From: Motacilla alba alba
Taxonomy: Eukaryota; Chordata; Aves; Passeriformes; Motacillidae
DNA length: 64,000 nt
Assembly: GCF_015832195.1 (NCBI RefSeq)
Contig: NC_052032.1
Location: forward strand, 10,696,589 to 10,760,588
Direction: 5' to 3'
How positions within the stretch are numbered: the stretch's first letter is position 1; each line of letters starts with the position of its first letter. Shown in pieces: positions 22,776 through 34,410 of this stretch. The notes beneath the pieces were generated by a model. That model worked only from the letters and a program-made list of their open reading frames with translations. It ran no database searches and was not told the DNA's origin. The translations under genes and the position numbers were made by a program.

Positions 22776-23640
22776 CTTCCACAGCAGTTTTCCCACCAAG
22801 GTGGCACAAAGCAGATCTTCCTGGGGCCAGGCCAGGCTCAGGGCTAAGGCCGGGCTGGGCTGGGTGTGCCCGTGGGACCCCCACAGACCCCATGCCAGGA
22901 GCCCCCCAAGCTCAGACACACAGGGTACTGCAGCAGCACATCACTGCAGATAAAATAAATCCAGTAATAAATACGGAGTGCAGGAGTGACTGCAAGGAGT
23001 AATTCACAACAGCTCTTGTACCTCTCCAATTCACTGTACGGGAGAGACAGCCTGGGGGGAGAGGGGGGAGATATCAGCAGGGGAAATGAGAAGGAAGTCT
23101 CCCAAACTGAGTTGAGGACAAGTCTTGGAGGCTCATGAAGGGACAGATGAGAGGGACAAAGGAAAAACACCACCAGAGCTGCTGTTCTTCCTCCCTCCAC
23201 CTCTTCCTCGGCTGCAGGAGGAACACAGCCAGCCCCCTTGACTGATGGACTTTAACAGCTCCCCCTCTGCCAGACTGCTGCCCCGAGTCAGGTGGAGGTG
23301 CAGGACAAGGGGAGACTCTTCTGGGCAGGAGAAGAAAGAGGAAGAAGAGGAAGAGGTGGTGGTGGAGGAGGAGATGGCAGTGGCTGCTGAAGTCTAGCCC
23401 AGGTACAACCAAAACACCAAACACGATGAGAGCACAGCCTGTGAGCTTGCTCCAGCCCAGGTCTGAGCCTTCCAATGCCGAGGTCAACAAGGACTAAAAG
23501 TGTTGAAGTGGGAACCTGCTCCTCAGAGCAGCACGAGGCCATCCCAGGGCCAGCCCTGCAGCCCCATCCTCACCCCTCCCAGCTGAGCATCCGCCTCACA
23601 CTCAGGCTCCTGCCTGGAGCTGAATCGCCAGCCAGCCAAC
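22776..23640. other. Gene-free; includes GA-rich tract
   Basis: Unique sequence with a purine-rich gaa/gag tract at about 23325-23385. Short frames through this tract encode Glu-rich or Leu/Pro-rich peptides of low complexity. Confidence 0.4.
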
Positions 23641-24520
23641 ACCTGGAGTTAAAAATTAAATACAAAGGAAAGAGAAACAGCTTCCTTTCCGCTATCTATT
23701 GAGTTCAAAAGGAAAATGCTGTAGATCTTCCCTGTTTCTCACCAAAATGGTGTCACTGTGAAATGAATCACCTGGCTGTGCCGGGCGCTGCGTTCCGGAG
23801 GAATCCTCTCTCCCTGCCTCTCCCTGTGCCGCCTCCTCTCCCACCCGAAATCCACTCTTGCCTCTCATGGGTGTTAGAAAGAATAGGTGCAGATTTTAAC
23901 CTCTATAACAGTCACTAAAGCACATATATTTGTTTTCCTCTGTGCTGGGAAAATGTCCCCAAGGAAGCATGTTAAATTTGGGGTTTAAAAGCACCAATTT
24001 AGCTATTATGAGTTTTCTATGCTTTTTCTATTCAGGGAATGTTTGGCTTGAATACAGTACGGAGAAGAAATAAGATCAGCTCAACTGTTTTAAGGCTGAT
24101 TGACACCTTGGGTTTTTTCCTTTGCAATCTGAAGCGAAAGAAAAAAATATAAAGGGAACCAGACACTCATTTAAAAGAAATTATTTCCTTGCCTACAGTC
24201 CCTGATCAGGGCTGCCTGTGCAGGGAGAATGAGATCTCATAAAAACCCTTTTGTGGGTTCTTTTTCACATCATTTTGGTTCAGGTTTTGGTGGCAGATGA
24301 ACTGTATTTCATCCGAGTTTAAAGGAAATTCAAAGTGAAGTTAAGGAAGTTGCTGTAAATGAGAAAAAAAATTCCCAACAAACCCTTTCATTCTAGCTTA
24401 ACATATCAGCCAAACCAGGAAACAGCTGTAGCAGAAATATTGTTTTTAATAATCGGAGAAAGCAGTGGAGCCGCAGCTTTTGTTGGAACAGTGACCCCCA
24501 ATGGTGAGAGCGACACGGCC
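23641..24520. other. Gene-free AT-moderate island
   Basis: Mostly AT-rich, non-repetitive sequence from 23870 to 24460. A CAAAATGGTG motif near 23742 resembles a YY1 site. Candidate regulatory sequence by composition only. Confidence 0.3.
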
Positions 24521-24817
24521 GAGAGGAGGAGACCTGGAGGGGCTGAGGAGACCCTGGAGGGGCTGAGGAGACCCTGGAGGGGCTGAGGAGATCCTGGAGG
24601 GGATGAGGAGACCCTGGTGGGGATGAGGAGACCTGGAGGGGCTGAGGAGACCCTGCTGAGGATCAGGAGACCTGGTGGGGATGGGCAGACCCTGGCAGGG
24701 ATGGACAGATCCTGGTGGGGATGAGGATACTCTGGAGGGGATGAGCAGGCCCTGGTGGGGATGAGGAGATCCTGGTGAGGATGGGCAGACCCTGACAGAG
24801 ATGGCAGACCCTGGCAT
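24521..24817. repeat. 20-bp minisatellite, about 14 diverged copies
   Basis: The first units, with ctgaggag at 24543 and 24563, are exactly 20 bp apart and nearly identical. Later ones drift (ggatgggcagaccctggcag and similar) with small indels. This gradient, homogeneous at the left and diverged at the right, suggests recent amplification at one end. Minus-strand frames of 158-255 codons rich in Ser/Pro/His come from it. Confidence 0.95.
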
Positions 24818-25280
24818 GGTCTCCTGCAAACCTGGAGCAATGCCCTGCCAGGCCCTTGGGCCCATTGCCTCCCTCCCCACAGCGTCCAGTGCCCGGCCCT
24901 CGCCCCGTGGTCCTGGCTCGGGAGGCTGGGCGCCCTGGCATGGGGCACCACAGGCTGCCCCCCTGCCCATGTGCCCCCCAGACAGACCCCGTGTGGGGCA
25001 GGGGGTCCCTGGCTCTGCAGGAGGCAGCCCCAGCCTGGCTTGCAGCTGAGGGTGGAGGGAGCCCTGGGAACATCACCGCTCTTCTGCAGCCCCAGCCCAG
25101 GCACGGGGGCGTTCTGCGCTGTCGCTGCACGAGCTGCACGGCTGGCTTGGGTGGCCTGCAAGGGCAGGGGCAAGGAGAGCGGGGGCCAGGGGGCTGCCGT
25201 GGCTGCAGCCCCGCTGGGGTGCGTTTGGCCGCCCTTGCTCCGCGGGACTGGCAGCGCCCGGCGCGGGAGGTGCGAGATAT
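24818..25280. other. Gene-free GC-rich flank
   Basis: GC-rich unique sequence. Overlapping frames on both strands have no domain. Confidence 0.4.
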
Positions 25281-26560
25281 TGCTTTTCTTTCTGGTCAGT
25301 ACTCATGGTCTCGTGGTTGAACGGTTTGTTTATCCTGACAGAATGTCATCCGGCTTGGCTTTGATTTTGCAAATAATCCTCCTCCAGCTATGAACGCTCT
25401 CAGTCCAAGATAGCCGTAACTTCCGCGCCGCCGCGGGGCACGGCGCGGCTCCCGGCGGCTGGGGGAGATGAGAGGGGAGATGCCCTCGTCCTTCTCCCTC
25501 GTTTTCAGAAGCAAACAATAAAGTTTAAGCCTTCCCAGAGAAAATTTGTAAAAATGTGAGAAGACAGCAGAGACCAAATAATTATCCATAATCAATACAG
25601 TTGAAGTCGATGGACTCTGCGTGTCCTCTTCTAATAGACTTTGTTCTGGGCTGCACCTTGACAGTTTATTTAGAAATATGAACTTGGTAAGGAATGGCTA
25701 TTTGACTATGTAATCTTGTTAAACTCATAAATTCAGTTGGTCTGAAGTCTATATCATTGAAGTCAGCTGGAACTAAATGTTTTGATAGCTAAAAAATGGT
25801 TCATTGAAGAAAATTCTGAAATAATGGGACTAATAAGTTGCCAAAATAACTGTTTACAAGTGCCTAAGTGAAATTATCATAAGGCAAGGGGAAAAATTCT
25901 TGACCCACATCTTAAATTCTTGCTTAGTCAAGTTATGCAGGCAAATAGATTGTAAAATGGGACATGTTTATAAAATAAAGCTGATTAGTGATGTTGGTGT
26001 CTTATACAACCTACATCCAGCATTAAATCAGATTAATTTATAGGTGATTTTGTTGATGAGCACAAACTGATGCTCCCATGGTGTGAATTTCAATAACTTG
26101 CTTTCCTCTTTGGAATCCATAATTCTATTATTTGAGACACTTCATTGTTATAGATAACACATTTTAAGTGTTATTATTTATGCTGTTTCATCTTGTCACT
26201 TAGGTTCTTGCTCAAGTTCATTAATGTATTGTGCTCCTCTCTGTACAAGAGGGTGCAGGGAGAGCAATTGATTTTAAGTCCCCGTAATGACTGATGATAT
26301 CACGCGTGTTTACCACTGTGACACCCCGGACGAGATGCTAATGCTGCACAGATAAACATGATGTCATTTCATGCAATTAAACTCTTAATATACAGCAGGT
26401 AATGATTTGGTAAGCTTGGCACATGCAAGCACTGGCTTTTAATCTTATTAACAGGGGTGGGATGACGCCACAAGTGATACACACATGCCCAGACTGTATC
26501 AATAAAATACAGGCTTGGGTCATTCTGCTGTGAGAGGATGGAGGTGCCAAAAATATGTCC
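25281..26560. promoter_or_regulatory. Large AT-rich island; strong candidate conserved non-coding block
   Basis: Apart from a GC-rich patch at 25410-25480, this is about 1.2 kb of complex AT-rich sequence without repeats. The segment at 26285-26400 is dense in motifs: TGATGATATCA, GTTTAC (forkhead core), TGATGTCAT (CRE/AP-1-like) and ATGCAATTAA (POU/homeodomain-like). Enhancer function is inferred. Confidence 0.45.
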
Positions 26561-27960
26561 TGGGCAGTTTTTGTAAGATCTTGGAAGAGATGTCAGATTC
26601 AGCCCAGGCTGAAAGCAAACAAGTGAAGGGTTCCTGACATACCTGGAGCTCTTCCCCCAGGCTGCAGCTGCAGCAGAGGGGAGGTTACTCAGCGTGGCAC
26701 AGGCTGCTCCCTGGAGCTCTGAGCAGCAGGGTTCTCATTACCCCGTGTCCCACGGCCTTCTCAGAACCTCTCTGGCCCTTCTGGTGGCTAGTGAGCCCCT
26801 GCCTGTGCCGCTGCTGGATGACCACCACAGCCATGCTGGTGGTTGAGGGTGAGTGTGTCCTGCTCCTCGGGGCAATGGTCCCAAAACTGCCCTGGGCTCC
26901 GCAGGACCCGCTGCAGCCCTGCCCCAGAGCCCTGCAGCCTCTGCCCCTCTCCGTAGCTCTGCCCTCCCTCCTTGCAGATGCTTTCCATGGCCTCAGCTCC
27001 ACAGATGTGGCAGCAAATGGTATCCTTCCACAATAGTCAATATTTCCCAGCTTTGACAGATTAGCCAGAGTAATCACAGATTTTATGTGGCACAATTAAC
27101 ATATCTTTTCTTTACAGCTATTGCACATGAATTTGTCTGGCTTCGCAAGGTCACGCTGTGCTCCAGGCCAGCAGCAGCCTGGGGTCCCAGACCTGCACCA
27201 GGGCTGGTGGGAGCCTCTGGCCAGTGGCTGCTCTCCGAGTGGCAGCAGTAGCCCCACGTGCACTGACTGTGGCACCAGCTTCCCCAGCACCTGCAGAAGG
27301 GCCATCTCTTCCCCACCTTTTGTGATTTGGAGGAGGCAGGTGTGGATTTTAAGGCCTGATCATTGTACAGCTGGAAAACTGGGAATTTCAACAGTCACAA
27401 AGAGAATGGGCTGGGCACTGGGAATGCCCAAGGCACCATCACAGTGGGCATGCTGAGACTGGGACTTGTGTTAACCAGCACATGACATCACAGAGCAAAG
27501 CTCTAGGAGCACAGAGGACAAGATTAAATAAAATACCTGGCTTTGTAAAGGGAACCAAACAGCACAACGATTTTGTCCGAATTTTTGGAGTCATAATTTT
27601 TGGAGAAGTGCTTGCTGCTAGAGGTGTTCTGGGTGAGGGAGGCGAGCAGAACGCCCTGCACGGAGCCCACTTTGCTCAGCCCCGGTGCTCTGCAGGCTCC
27701 CGTCCCCCTCGCCCTCCTGCCGGGGCTGCAGCTGCTCTCCCGTCTGCCCCCTCCCAGAGATCCCTCTGTCCCCTGACCTCTGTCACGCTCGGCCCTTCCC
27801 GCTTCCCTGAAATCAATTATCTGCTCTGCCCTGCTCCATATTCATCAGGGCTCCAACCATTTGACCTGCTGCCCCCGCTCCAGCCCGAGCGCTGCTTCCA
27901 GGATCGCTGAGGGATGGCTCTGCCTCGGGAATCCCGCACGGAGAGCTCAGCCTGGCAGGG
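26561..27960. other. Gene-free mixed sequence
   Basis: GC-moderate unique sequence with AT-rich patches at 27000-27120 and 27470-27620. Frames of 102-142 codons lack recognisable domains and are not supported as genes. Confidence 0.35.
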
Positions 27961-28414
27961 TGCTGGGGCTCCCGGGCACTGCTCCTGCTCCGGGGTGCTG
28001 GGGCTCCTGGGCACCGCTCCTGCTCCGGGGTGCTGGGATGGCTCCCAGGCACTGCTCCTGCTCCGGGGTGCAGGGATGGCTCCTGGGCACTGCTCCTGCT
28101 CCGGGGTGCAGGGATGGCTCCCGGGCACTGCTCCTGCTCCGGGGTGACGGGATGGCTCCCAGGCACTGCTCCTGCTCCGGGGTGCAGGGATGGCTCCTGG
28201 GCACTGCTCCTGCTCCGGGGTGCAGGGATGGCTCCTGGGCACTGCTCCTGCTCCGGGGTGCTGGGATGGCTCCCAGGCACTGCTCCTGCTCCGGGGTGCA
28301 GGGATGGCTCCTGGGCACTGCTCCTGCTCCAGGGTGCTGGGATGGCTCCTGGGCACTGCTCCTGCTCCGGGGTGCTGGGATGGCTCCTGGGCACTGCTCC
28401 TGCTCCAGGGTGCA
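27961..28414. repeat. 35/38-bp minisatellite, about 12 copies
   Basis: Two 35-bp units (27961 and 27996) lead into about ten 38-bp units whose gggatgg landmark recurs at 28035, 28073, 28111, 28149, 28187 and onward, with core ctgctcctgctccgggg. The 3-bp difference is a gat insertion near the unit start. Stop-free frames run on both strands, and the 424-codon frame at 27861-29135 begins here. Confidence 0.97.
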
Positions 28415-28636
28415 GAGGTGGCTGAGCTGCTGCAGTGTGAGAGCAGAGGGGCTGGCTGTGACCCCAGGTGTGACTGGGCACGGGGCGCCATGGGCACCTT
28501 GGTGGGGACAGGGGCTCCTGGAGAATGAGCCGTGGGAGCTGAGTCCATCAGGGAGCTCTGATGGAGCCAAGGACAGCAGCAGAGTCACGGCAGCCCAGCA
28601 CGGGGACACTTGTGAGCAGCAGGCAGCAGTGGCACT
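28415..28636. other. Unique spacer between two arrays
   Basis: About 220 bp of unique GC-rich sequence separating two unrelated minisatellites. Confidence 0.5.
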
Positions 28637-28891
28637 GGGCTGGCATCACCAGACTGGCATCACCAGGCTGGCATCATCATCAGGCTGGCATCACCAGGCT
28701 GGCATCACCAGGCTGGCATCACCGGGCTGGCATCGCTGGGCTGGCATCACCAGGCTGACATCACCAGGCTGCCATCATCACCAGGCTGGCATCACCAGGC
28801 TGCCATCATCACCAGGCTGGCATCACCAGGCTGGCATCATCACCAGGCTGGCATCACCAGGCTGGCATCATTATCAGGCTGGCATCACCAG
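28637..28891. repeat. 14-bp minisatellite with nested (atc/acc)n growth
   Basis: The unit caggctggcatcac recurs at 28681, 28695, 28709 and onward in 14-bp steps. Copies vary by insertion of atc or acc triplets (catcatcatcagg, catcatcaccagg). Two levels of instability are therefore visible: whole-unit duplication and slippage within the unit. Confidence 0.95.
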
Positions 28892-30060
28892 ACGAGCTGA
28901 GCAAGCCTTGGCCATGCAGGCACCGAGCCCCTGGGCTCTGCACAAGCTGGTGCTGCTCGGGGTGCTGTCCCAGACCTGGCTGCACCAGCACATGTCCCTG
29001 TGCCACAGCAGAGCCAAGCCTGGACCTCTGTCCCTCTCTGGATTCCTTTCCAAGCAGCAGCAGCAGGGCTCATGTTTGGATTTCATTTTGTCTCCTTTCC
29101 AAAGTCTCTGGGACATGCCTGGCTTGATATTATAGTTTATCAACAATCAGTGCTTAAGAAATAGGCTCTCTTTGGGTGATATTTAATGAGCTTGGAAATA
29201 AGAATATGGCTGGGCTGTTGTAGGAGACAGGAATGAGAATTTTAATGAGGGTATATGTTTAATAAAAGGTTAATAAATTTTAATTAAATTAAACCAATAG
29301 AATTCAATATTTGCTCAGCATATCAAAGTTCTGTTTGGCGTGGTGGTGTGTGAAATGCTGGCTCACACTCTGCTAACACAGGGGTCTGCCTCCCACGTAC
29401 ACCAGCATCACCAGCCCCAGCATCTCAGGCGTGTGAAATCCTCTGGTTATGGGAAGGGACTATGGGAAATTGGAATTTGGGCATGTTTGCAGGTGAGTCA
29501 TCAGAGGTATCAAAGGCTCCTCCTGGCTCACAGACCCCTGAGTGTGCTGGCAGCTGGTGCTCAACCATCTCTGCTGTGCCAGAGCAGCCTGGTGGCACTC
29601 AGGGCACCGTGTGGCCCTCGGGCTCCAAGGTCCCTGTGTCAGGGAAGGTGTTTGCTGCTCCTCTGCTCCCCCACGGGATTTCAGATCCAACAAACCTTTG
29701 GTTTCATGGAGCCCTGGCCTGAGCAGCCCGGGTGTCCTGGTGCCGTGGTTGGACGCAGGGACAGCCTCAGCCGTGTGCCCTCAGCTCCTGGCAGAGGCTG
29801 GCAGGGACCCGGTGGCCTCACACGGGGCCCTCCCGGGAGCTCCTGAGCACAGCTCTGCCCAGAACAGCTGGCATGAGGCATGATGGAATGGTTTACAGGC
29901 CCTGGGCCAGATGTGGTGTGTGCTCCCTGCACTGGCTCACAGCTCATCAGCCTGGGGAGGGACAGGGACAGGAGGAGCCAGAGCCTGGCACAGCCTCCAG
30001 CCCGGGCAGGGCGAGCAGCTGGGGCAGCACAGCCTGGCGTGGCACAGCACGGTGCAGCTC
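28892..30060. other. Gene-free; AT-rich island at 29110-29350
   Basis: GC-moderate unique sequence around an AT-rich patch (29110-29350) with ttaattaaattaaacc. Frames of up to 168 codons have no known domain. Confidence 0.35.
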
Positions 30061-30308
30061 AGACTGAAAAAGGAGGTCTAGGTTACGTGTCATGAAGAAG
30101 TTCCTCTCTGGGAGGGTGGGCAGCCCTGGCACAGGGTGCCCAGAGCAGCTGGGGCTGCCCCTGGATCCCTGGCAGTGCCCCAGGCCAGGCTGGACAGGGC
30201 TGGGAGCAGCTGGGACAGGGGAAGGTGTCCCTGCCACGGCAGGGGTGGCACTGGATGAGGTTTAAGGTCCCTTCCACCCCAAACTGTCCCATGACCCTGT
30301 GGTTCTGG
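30061..30308 (+). mobile_element. CR1 LINE 3' fragment (sense)
   Basis: The run from tcatgaagaagttcctctct (30090) through gcccagagcagctggggctg, ggcactggatgaggtttaag and ccatgaccctgtggttctgg is the typical CR1 3' untranslated region: tgcccagagaagctg, then ggaactggatgatctttaag, then a diverged octamer tail. It is 5'-truncated, with no reverse transcriptase left. It is the best-preserved CR1 copy in the window. Confidence 0.95.
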
Positions 30309-31220
30309 GATGCAGCACAGCACCACTGCAGCTCTGGGCAGCCCCTGGGGTGTGTGGCCCCCCTGGGGTCACAGACCAGGGTCACAAAGTGACAGAGTGG
30401 CACAGACCCCGTGGGCACGGTGCTCATGGCAGGTGCTGCTGGCAGGTGACACCACTGGGCCATGATGGGTTCCCCCCTTGCTGGGGGCTGTGGGGGCTGC
30501 CCCTGGCACACAGCACCTCTGCTGCCCGTGAGAGCACACACTGAAATCTGAGTCCCAGTGGATTTGCAAGAGATGGAAAAGCTCAGGGTTTATTTCAGAG
30601 CCACAGCTTTGTGCCAGCTGCCAGTGCTGCCCAGGGAGCCCCTCGCAGCTCTGCAGACTCCAGAGAGTTTGGGCTTGCACTCCTGGTGCCACTGCCCCCT
30701 CCCAGCACGGTGAGGGGACACGACAGGCAGGGAACCCGTAAAGAAATCTTATTAGAAGGCTTCACAGGCAATAAATGTATTTCTTCTAAAAGAACTGGAG
30801 GAATATTTGGATTATTACATTTATTAGGCGGCTCAGCAAATGTGTTACACCCATATGACAAATAAATGTGATGGTTTCAGATTTCATTAGGCAGCCCCGG
30901 GCAGCGGCGCTTTGTCCCAGCCACAAATGAGCAGGGCCCTGTCACCACTCCTTAATGGTCATTTTTGCATCAGTGCTAATGGATGTGCCCGGCGTGGCTG
31001 TGGCACTGCCCACGCCCCGGCTCTGCAGGGAGCAGCCCCTCCGTCTGCAGCGGCGCCGGGAGCTGCTCTGGAGCTCTGTGGCCCCGTCCTGGGGGGAGGA
31101 AGAGGAAGGAGCCCCCAGTGTCACCCCTGCCACCTTGCCAGGGACTGGGGACTGGTGACAGTCCCCACGCCGAGCCCTGGCCGAGCACCACGCTGTCTGC
31201 AGGGGAAGGAGCACGGTGCA
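30309..31220. other. Gene-free; AT-rich patch at 30740-30990
   Basis: In the AT-rich patch, AATAAATGTA (30770-30779) and TACATTTATT (30826-30835) form a perfect 10-bp inverted repeat, and a third AATAAATGT lies near 30861. The remainder is GC-rich unique sequence without genes. Confidence 0.35.
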
Positions 31221-32440
31221 GGGGGACAGTAATTGCTTTCTTTTTTTTTTAAATTTATTTTTTTAACCAGTGTCAAAACCAATCTGAGCAGCGGATGCAT
31301 ATATTTAAATTAAAAGTAATTAAAAATATGCTGCCAGAAAAACGCATGATGGATTCAATGTAAGAAAATGAAGTAATAAAATACTTTATGGATTAACTCA
31401 TATCAGACTGTTTTGCGAATTTATTTTTCATTATGATACATCCATATCAGATAATGTCTGAATTTATTATGCTGCCTTCAGGCAGGCTGTGTCAGAAACC
31501 TCCCCAGCCCCATTTGGGCCTGGTGACTGGTGAGCAAGGTTTCTGTCATCATTTCTTAGTGGTCACTTCACCTCAGTAATAATGAACGAGTCAAGCAGGG
31601 CTGTTATTTTCTTTAATCTCTTTCCTCATATTAAAAAAATACAGCCAGCCACATCATTATTGCAGCAGGCCCAGAGGACTATTTCCAGGTCATTACTCCA
31701 GTTCGTCTGAGCGTCTCAAGGTCCTAAAGGGTTTGGGGTTATATGCAATAAGGCGTTCGTCGACAACATTTCCCCTGAGCCCTAGGTGTTAATGAGAAAG
31801 ATTTTCCATGTGGCTGTTAACACTGTGTGGTTTAAAAAGTCACAAAGAAAATGGGATTTCCTCCTCCAGCTTCTGTCTCATTGTGGATCTCCATGTTTGC
31901 AGGCACGAGAGGACAGTTTCCTCTCTAACTGCATGAATTCTGGAGGGGGAACCTTAACTGTGTGTAGGGTAGATTTCCACCAGCCAAGTTTGAATTTTTT
32001 TGGTTTATTTACTTTTAATTTTCACTCTATTATTCTGACAGAATATTTTCTCCTCTCTGTGGACAGAAGAAATGCAAACTGCAAAGCCACAGCCAGGCTA
32101 ATACCATCAAAAATTCCATTTTTTGCCCAAGACAGTGTCCCGACTCTCTAATCTCATTTGGAAGAATATTTTTGTCTGCTCAGCATCTTCAGCTTTTTAC
32201 CAAACCAGAGCCCACTATACTCGTGCTGTGCTCTTAGAGCTGCTATGAATTTTAAAATGTGTAAAAATGACTGAATATTAACAAAAGCATTGATTTTCCT
32301 ATTTATTTTTATGCATTTTATTAATTAGACCACTTTCAAGTGTAACCGCTGTGTATTAAATGTACTCTGCAATGTTGGATATGAATCGCAAGCGATAAAC
32401 CAAATTGAATTCTCTACAAAACAGAAATTTAGAAAAAATG
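31221..32440. promoter_or_regulatory. Large AT-rich island; candidate conserved non-coding block
   Basis: About 1.2 kb of AT-rich complex sequence. It includes a diverged local duplication: CATATCAGA at 31399 and 31443, each followed at similar distance by GAATTTATT. No gene or transposon is recognised. Regulatory role is inferred from composition and setting. Confidence 0.4.
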
Positions 32441-33395
32441 CAATTAAAATGCTGCCTGCTCTGTCAGGCAGTGGCTGCAATCCCCAGCCCTGCAGCCGTT
32501 CCTGGGCAGGCTTTGCTGGAGCTTCCCCCACCTAAGCCCTTTACAGAGCCCTGAACAAGCAGATAATGCACCGGGAGGCAGAGAGATAATTTTAGGAATT
32601 CCATATCTGCGGGCAGGTTTGGAGCAGACATGCACTCTTATGTCAGCAATTTTTATAACAACCTATTCAAAGCACCTACTGTGCTCCTTCATATTCCAGA
32701 CAAAAGGCTTGAAAGTGTCTCGCCCAGTCCTCAGAAAGGACATTTCACAAATTCTCTGAGAACCTGCCAGAGTTCAGTGGGAACTGCTTTCAGGCTGTCT
32801 GCTCATACTCCACTGCATTTTGCAGTGGATCTAATTCCAGCTGTGGGGAGATGTTGGTGGATGGAGGCATCCCCCATCCCACAGATCTCGCAGCCATTTG
32901 ATCATTAATTTTTTAAAATCCTTTGTAACAGCTATATAATCCACCAGGAAAGCAAGGGAGTGGGGGCCGTGCCTGGAACACGTGCATAGCTATGGAAATG
33001 CTGAGTGCTCTGGGTGGGAAAAGGCATCTTAATCCAGGTACTTGGCATTCCTGAATACAGATCAATTTTCCCCTTAACCTGTTCTTTTAAAGCTGTGCCA
33101 CTGCATAAATCCAGTTATTAGTGAAACTCAGATGTTAGAGGAGTGCAGAGGCATAAAAATATCTCGGTTCCCCAACGGGGGTACTAGCACGTCCCTGCAG
33201 CGAGAGCATGCAGGTGGTTTAACCTGCATTTGTGAAGCTCTGGTGTTACATCGCTGAGGAAATCACAATTCTGCTCCCGGAGCTGGATGTGCCTGATCCA
33301 GGGTCACCCACTGCCTGCTGGCTGGAAGGAAAACCTTTGAGCAGACACAGAGCCCTGAGGCTGAGTGCTCAGAGCCCTGGGCGAGGCTCTGGGTT
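32441..33395. other. Gene-free mixed sequence
   Basis: Unique sequence, AT-rich at about 32600-32700 and 32900-33160. Nothing else is recognised. Confidence 0.35.
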
Positions 33396-33545
33396 CCTAC
33401 TGAATCACTGAATCGTCAAATCACGGGCTGGTTTGGACTGGAAGGACCTTGAATCTGATCTCATCCCACACCCCTGCCGTGGGCAGGAACCTTCCACTGC
33501 GCCAGCCTGGCACTGCCGGGGACCCAGGGGCAGCCCCAGCTGCCA
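33396..33545 (-). mobile_element. CR1 LINE 3' fragment (antisense)
   Basis: Plus-strand order is actgaatcactgaatcgtc (octamer tail remnant), then gggctggtttggactggaag, gaccttgaatctgatctcat and cccctgccgtgggcagg. This is the reverse complement of a CR1 3' end. The copy is short, diverged and 5'-truncated, opposite in orientation to the copy at 30061-30308. Confidence 0.9.
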
Positions 33546-33765
33546 GGGCTGCCCGCTATCGCTCCAAACCCCCTCCGGTTCTGTGCACACCTGCTGCAGG
33601 TGCTGATGTGGCACCCAGGGCTTGCCGGACTTTAAAAGGTTCTTGATTCAGGATTCAGGGGCTGATGTGGCATGGGAGACGTGCGGCTTGTCTGGCAAGC
33701 GCTGAGCCAGAGCCGCGGGATGCCCCAGCGCCAGTTCGGGTGCCTCTGTGGCAGAGGGAACGCGC
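33546..33765. other. Unique GC-rich spacer
   Basis: Short unique sequence between the CR1 copy and a G-rich array. A few more bases of CR1 may extend into it. Confidence 0.4.
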
Positions 33766-33906
33766 CGGAGCGGGGGTGCCCCGGGAGCGGGGGGTGCCCC
33801 GGGAGCGGGGGTGCCCCGGGAGCGGGGGTGCCCCGGGAGCGGGGGGTGCCCCGGGAGCAGGGGGTGCCCCGGGAGCAGGGGGTGCCCCGGGAGCGGGGAG
33901 TGCCCC
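33766..33906. repeat. 17/18-bp G-rich minisatellite, 8 copies
   Basis: The unit is gggagcgggggtgcccc, with one-base length changes inside the central G run (5 or 6 G) and an ag variant. The plus strand repeats runs of three and of five to six Gs, the pattern needed for G-quadruplex formation; cccc runs also allow hairpins. Repeat frames here are not coding. Confidence 0.96.
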
Positions 33907-34021
33907 AGGGACCATCTGTGGCAGTGCTGAGGGGGCAGCGGCCCCCAGATTCCCCCCGGCTCCCCCAGCCTGCGATCCCCAGCAAACCTCACCACTGGCA
34001 GCTCTCGGAGCCGCGCTGCCG
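33907..34021. other. Short unique spacer between arrays
   Basis: About 115 bp of unique GC-rich sequence between two unrelated arrays. Confidence 0.5.
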
Positions 34022-34410
34022 GCGCGGGCACGGGTACAGCCCGCATGGCACGGCCCGCACGGCACAGCCCGCATGGCACAGCCCGCACGGCACAGCCCGC
34101 ATGGCACACATGGCACGGGTAAAGCCTGCATGGCACGGGTACAGTCCGCACGGGCACGGGCACAGCCCGCACGGCACGGCCCGCACGGCACAGCCCGCAC
34201 GGGCACGGGCACAGCCCGCACGGCACGGGCACGGCACACATGGCACAGCCCGCATGGCACAGCCCGCATGGCACGGGCACGGCACACATGGCACAGCCCG
34301 CATGGCACAGCCCGCATGGCACGGGCACAGCCCGCACGGCACGGGCACGGCACACATGGCACAGCCCGCACGGCACGGCCCGCACGGCACGGGCACGGCA
34401 CGCGTGGCAC
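34022..34410. repeat. 14-bp CpG-rich minisatellite with higher-order structure
   Basis: Units of type cagcccgcatggca and cggcccgcacggca are mixed with shorter cgggcacgg and cacatggca pieces. A longer block (gcacacatggcacagcccgc and following) recurs several times between 34232 and 34375, showing second-order duplication. Most units carry a gcacgg or gcatgg variant differing by C-to-T at a CpG, consistent with methylation-driven decay. Frames of 245-306 codons on both strands are repeat artefacts. Confidence 0.95.
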
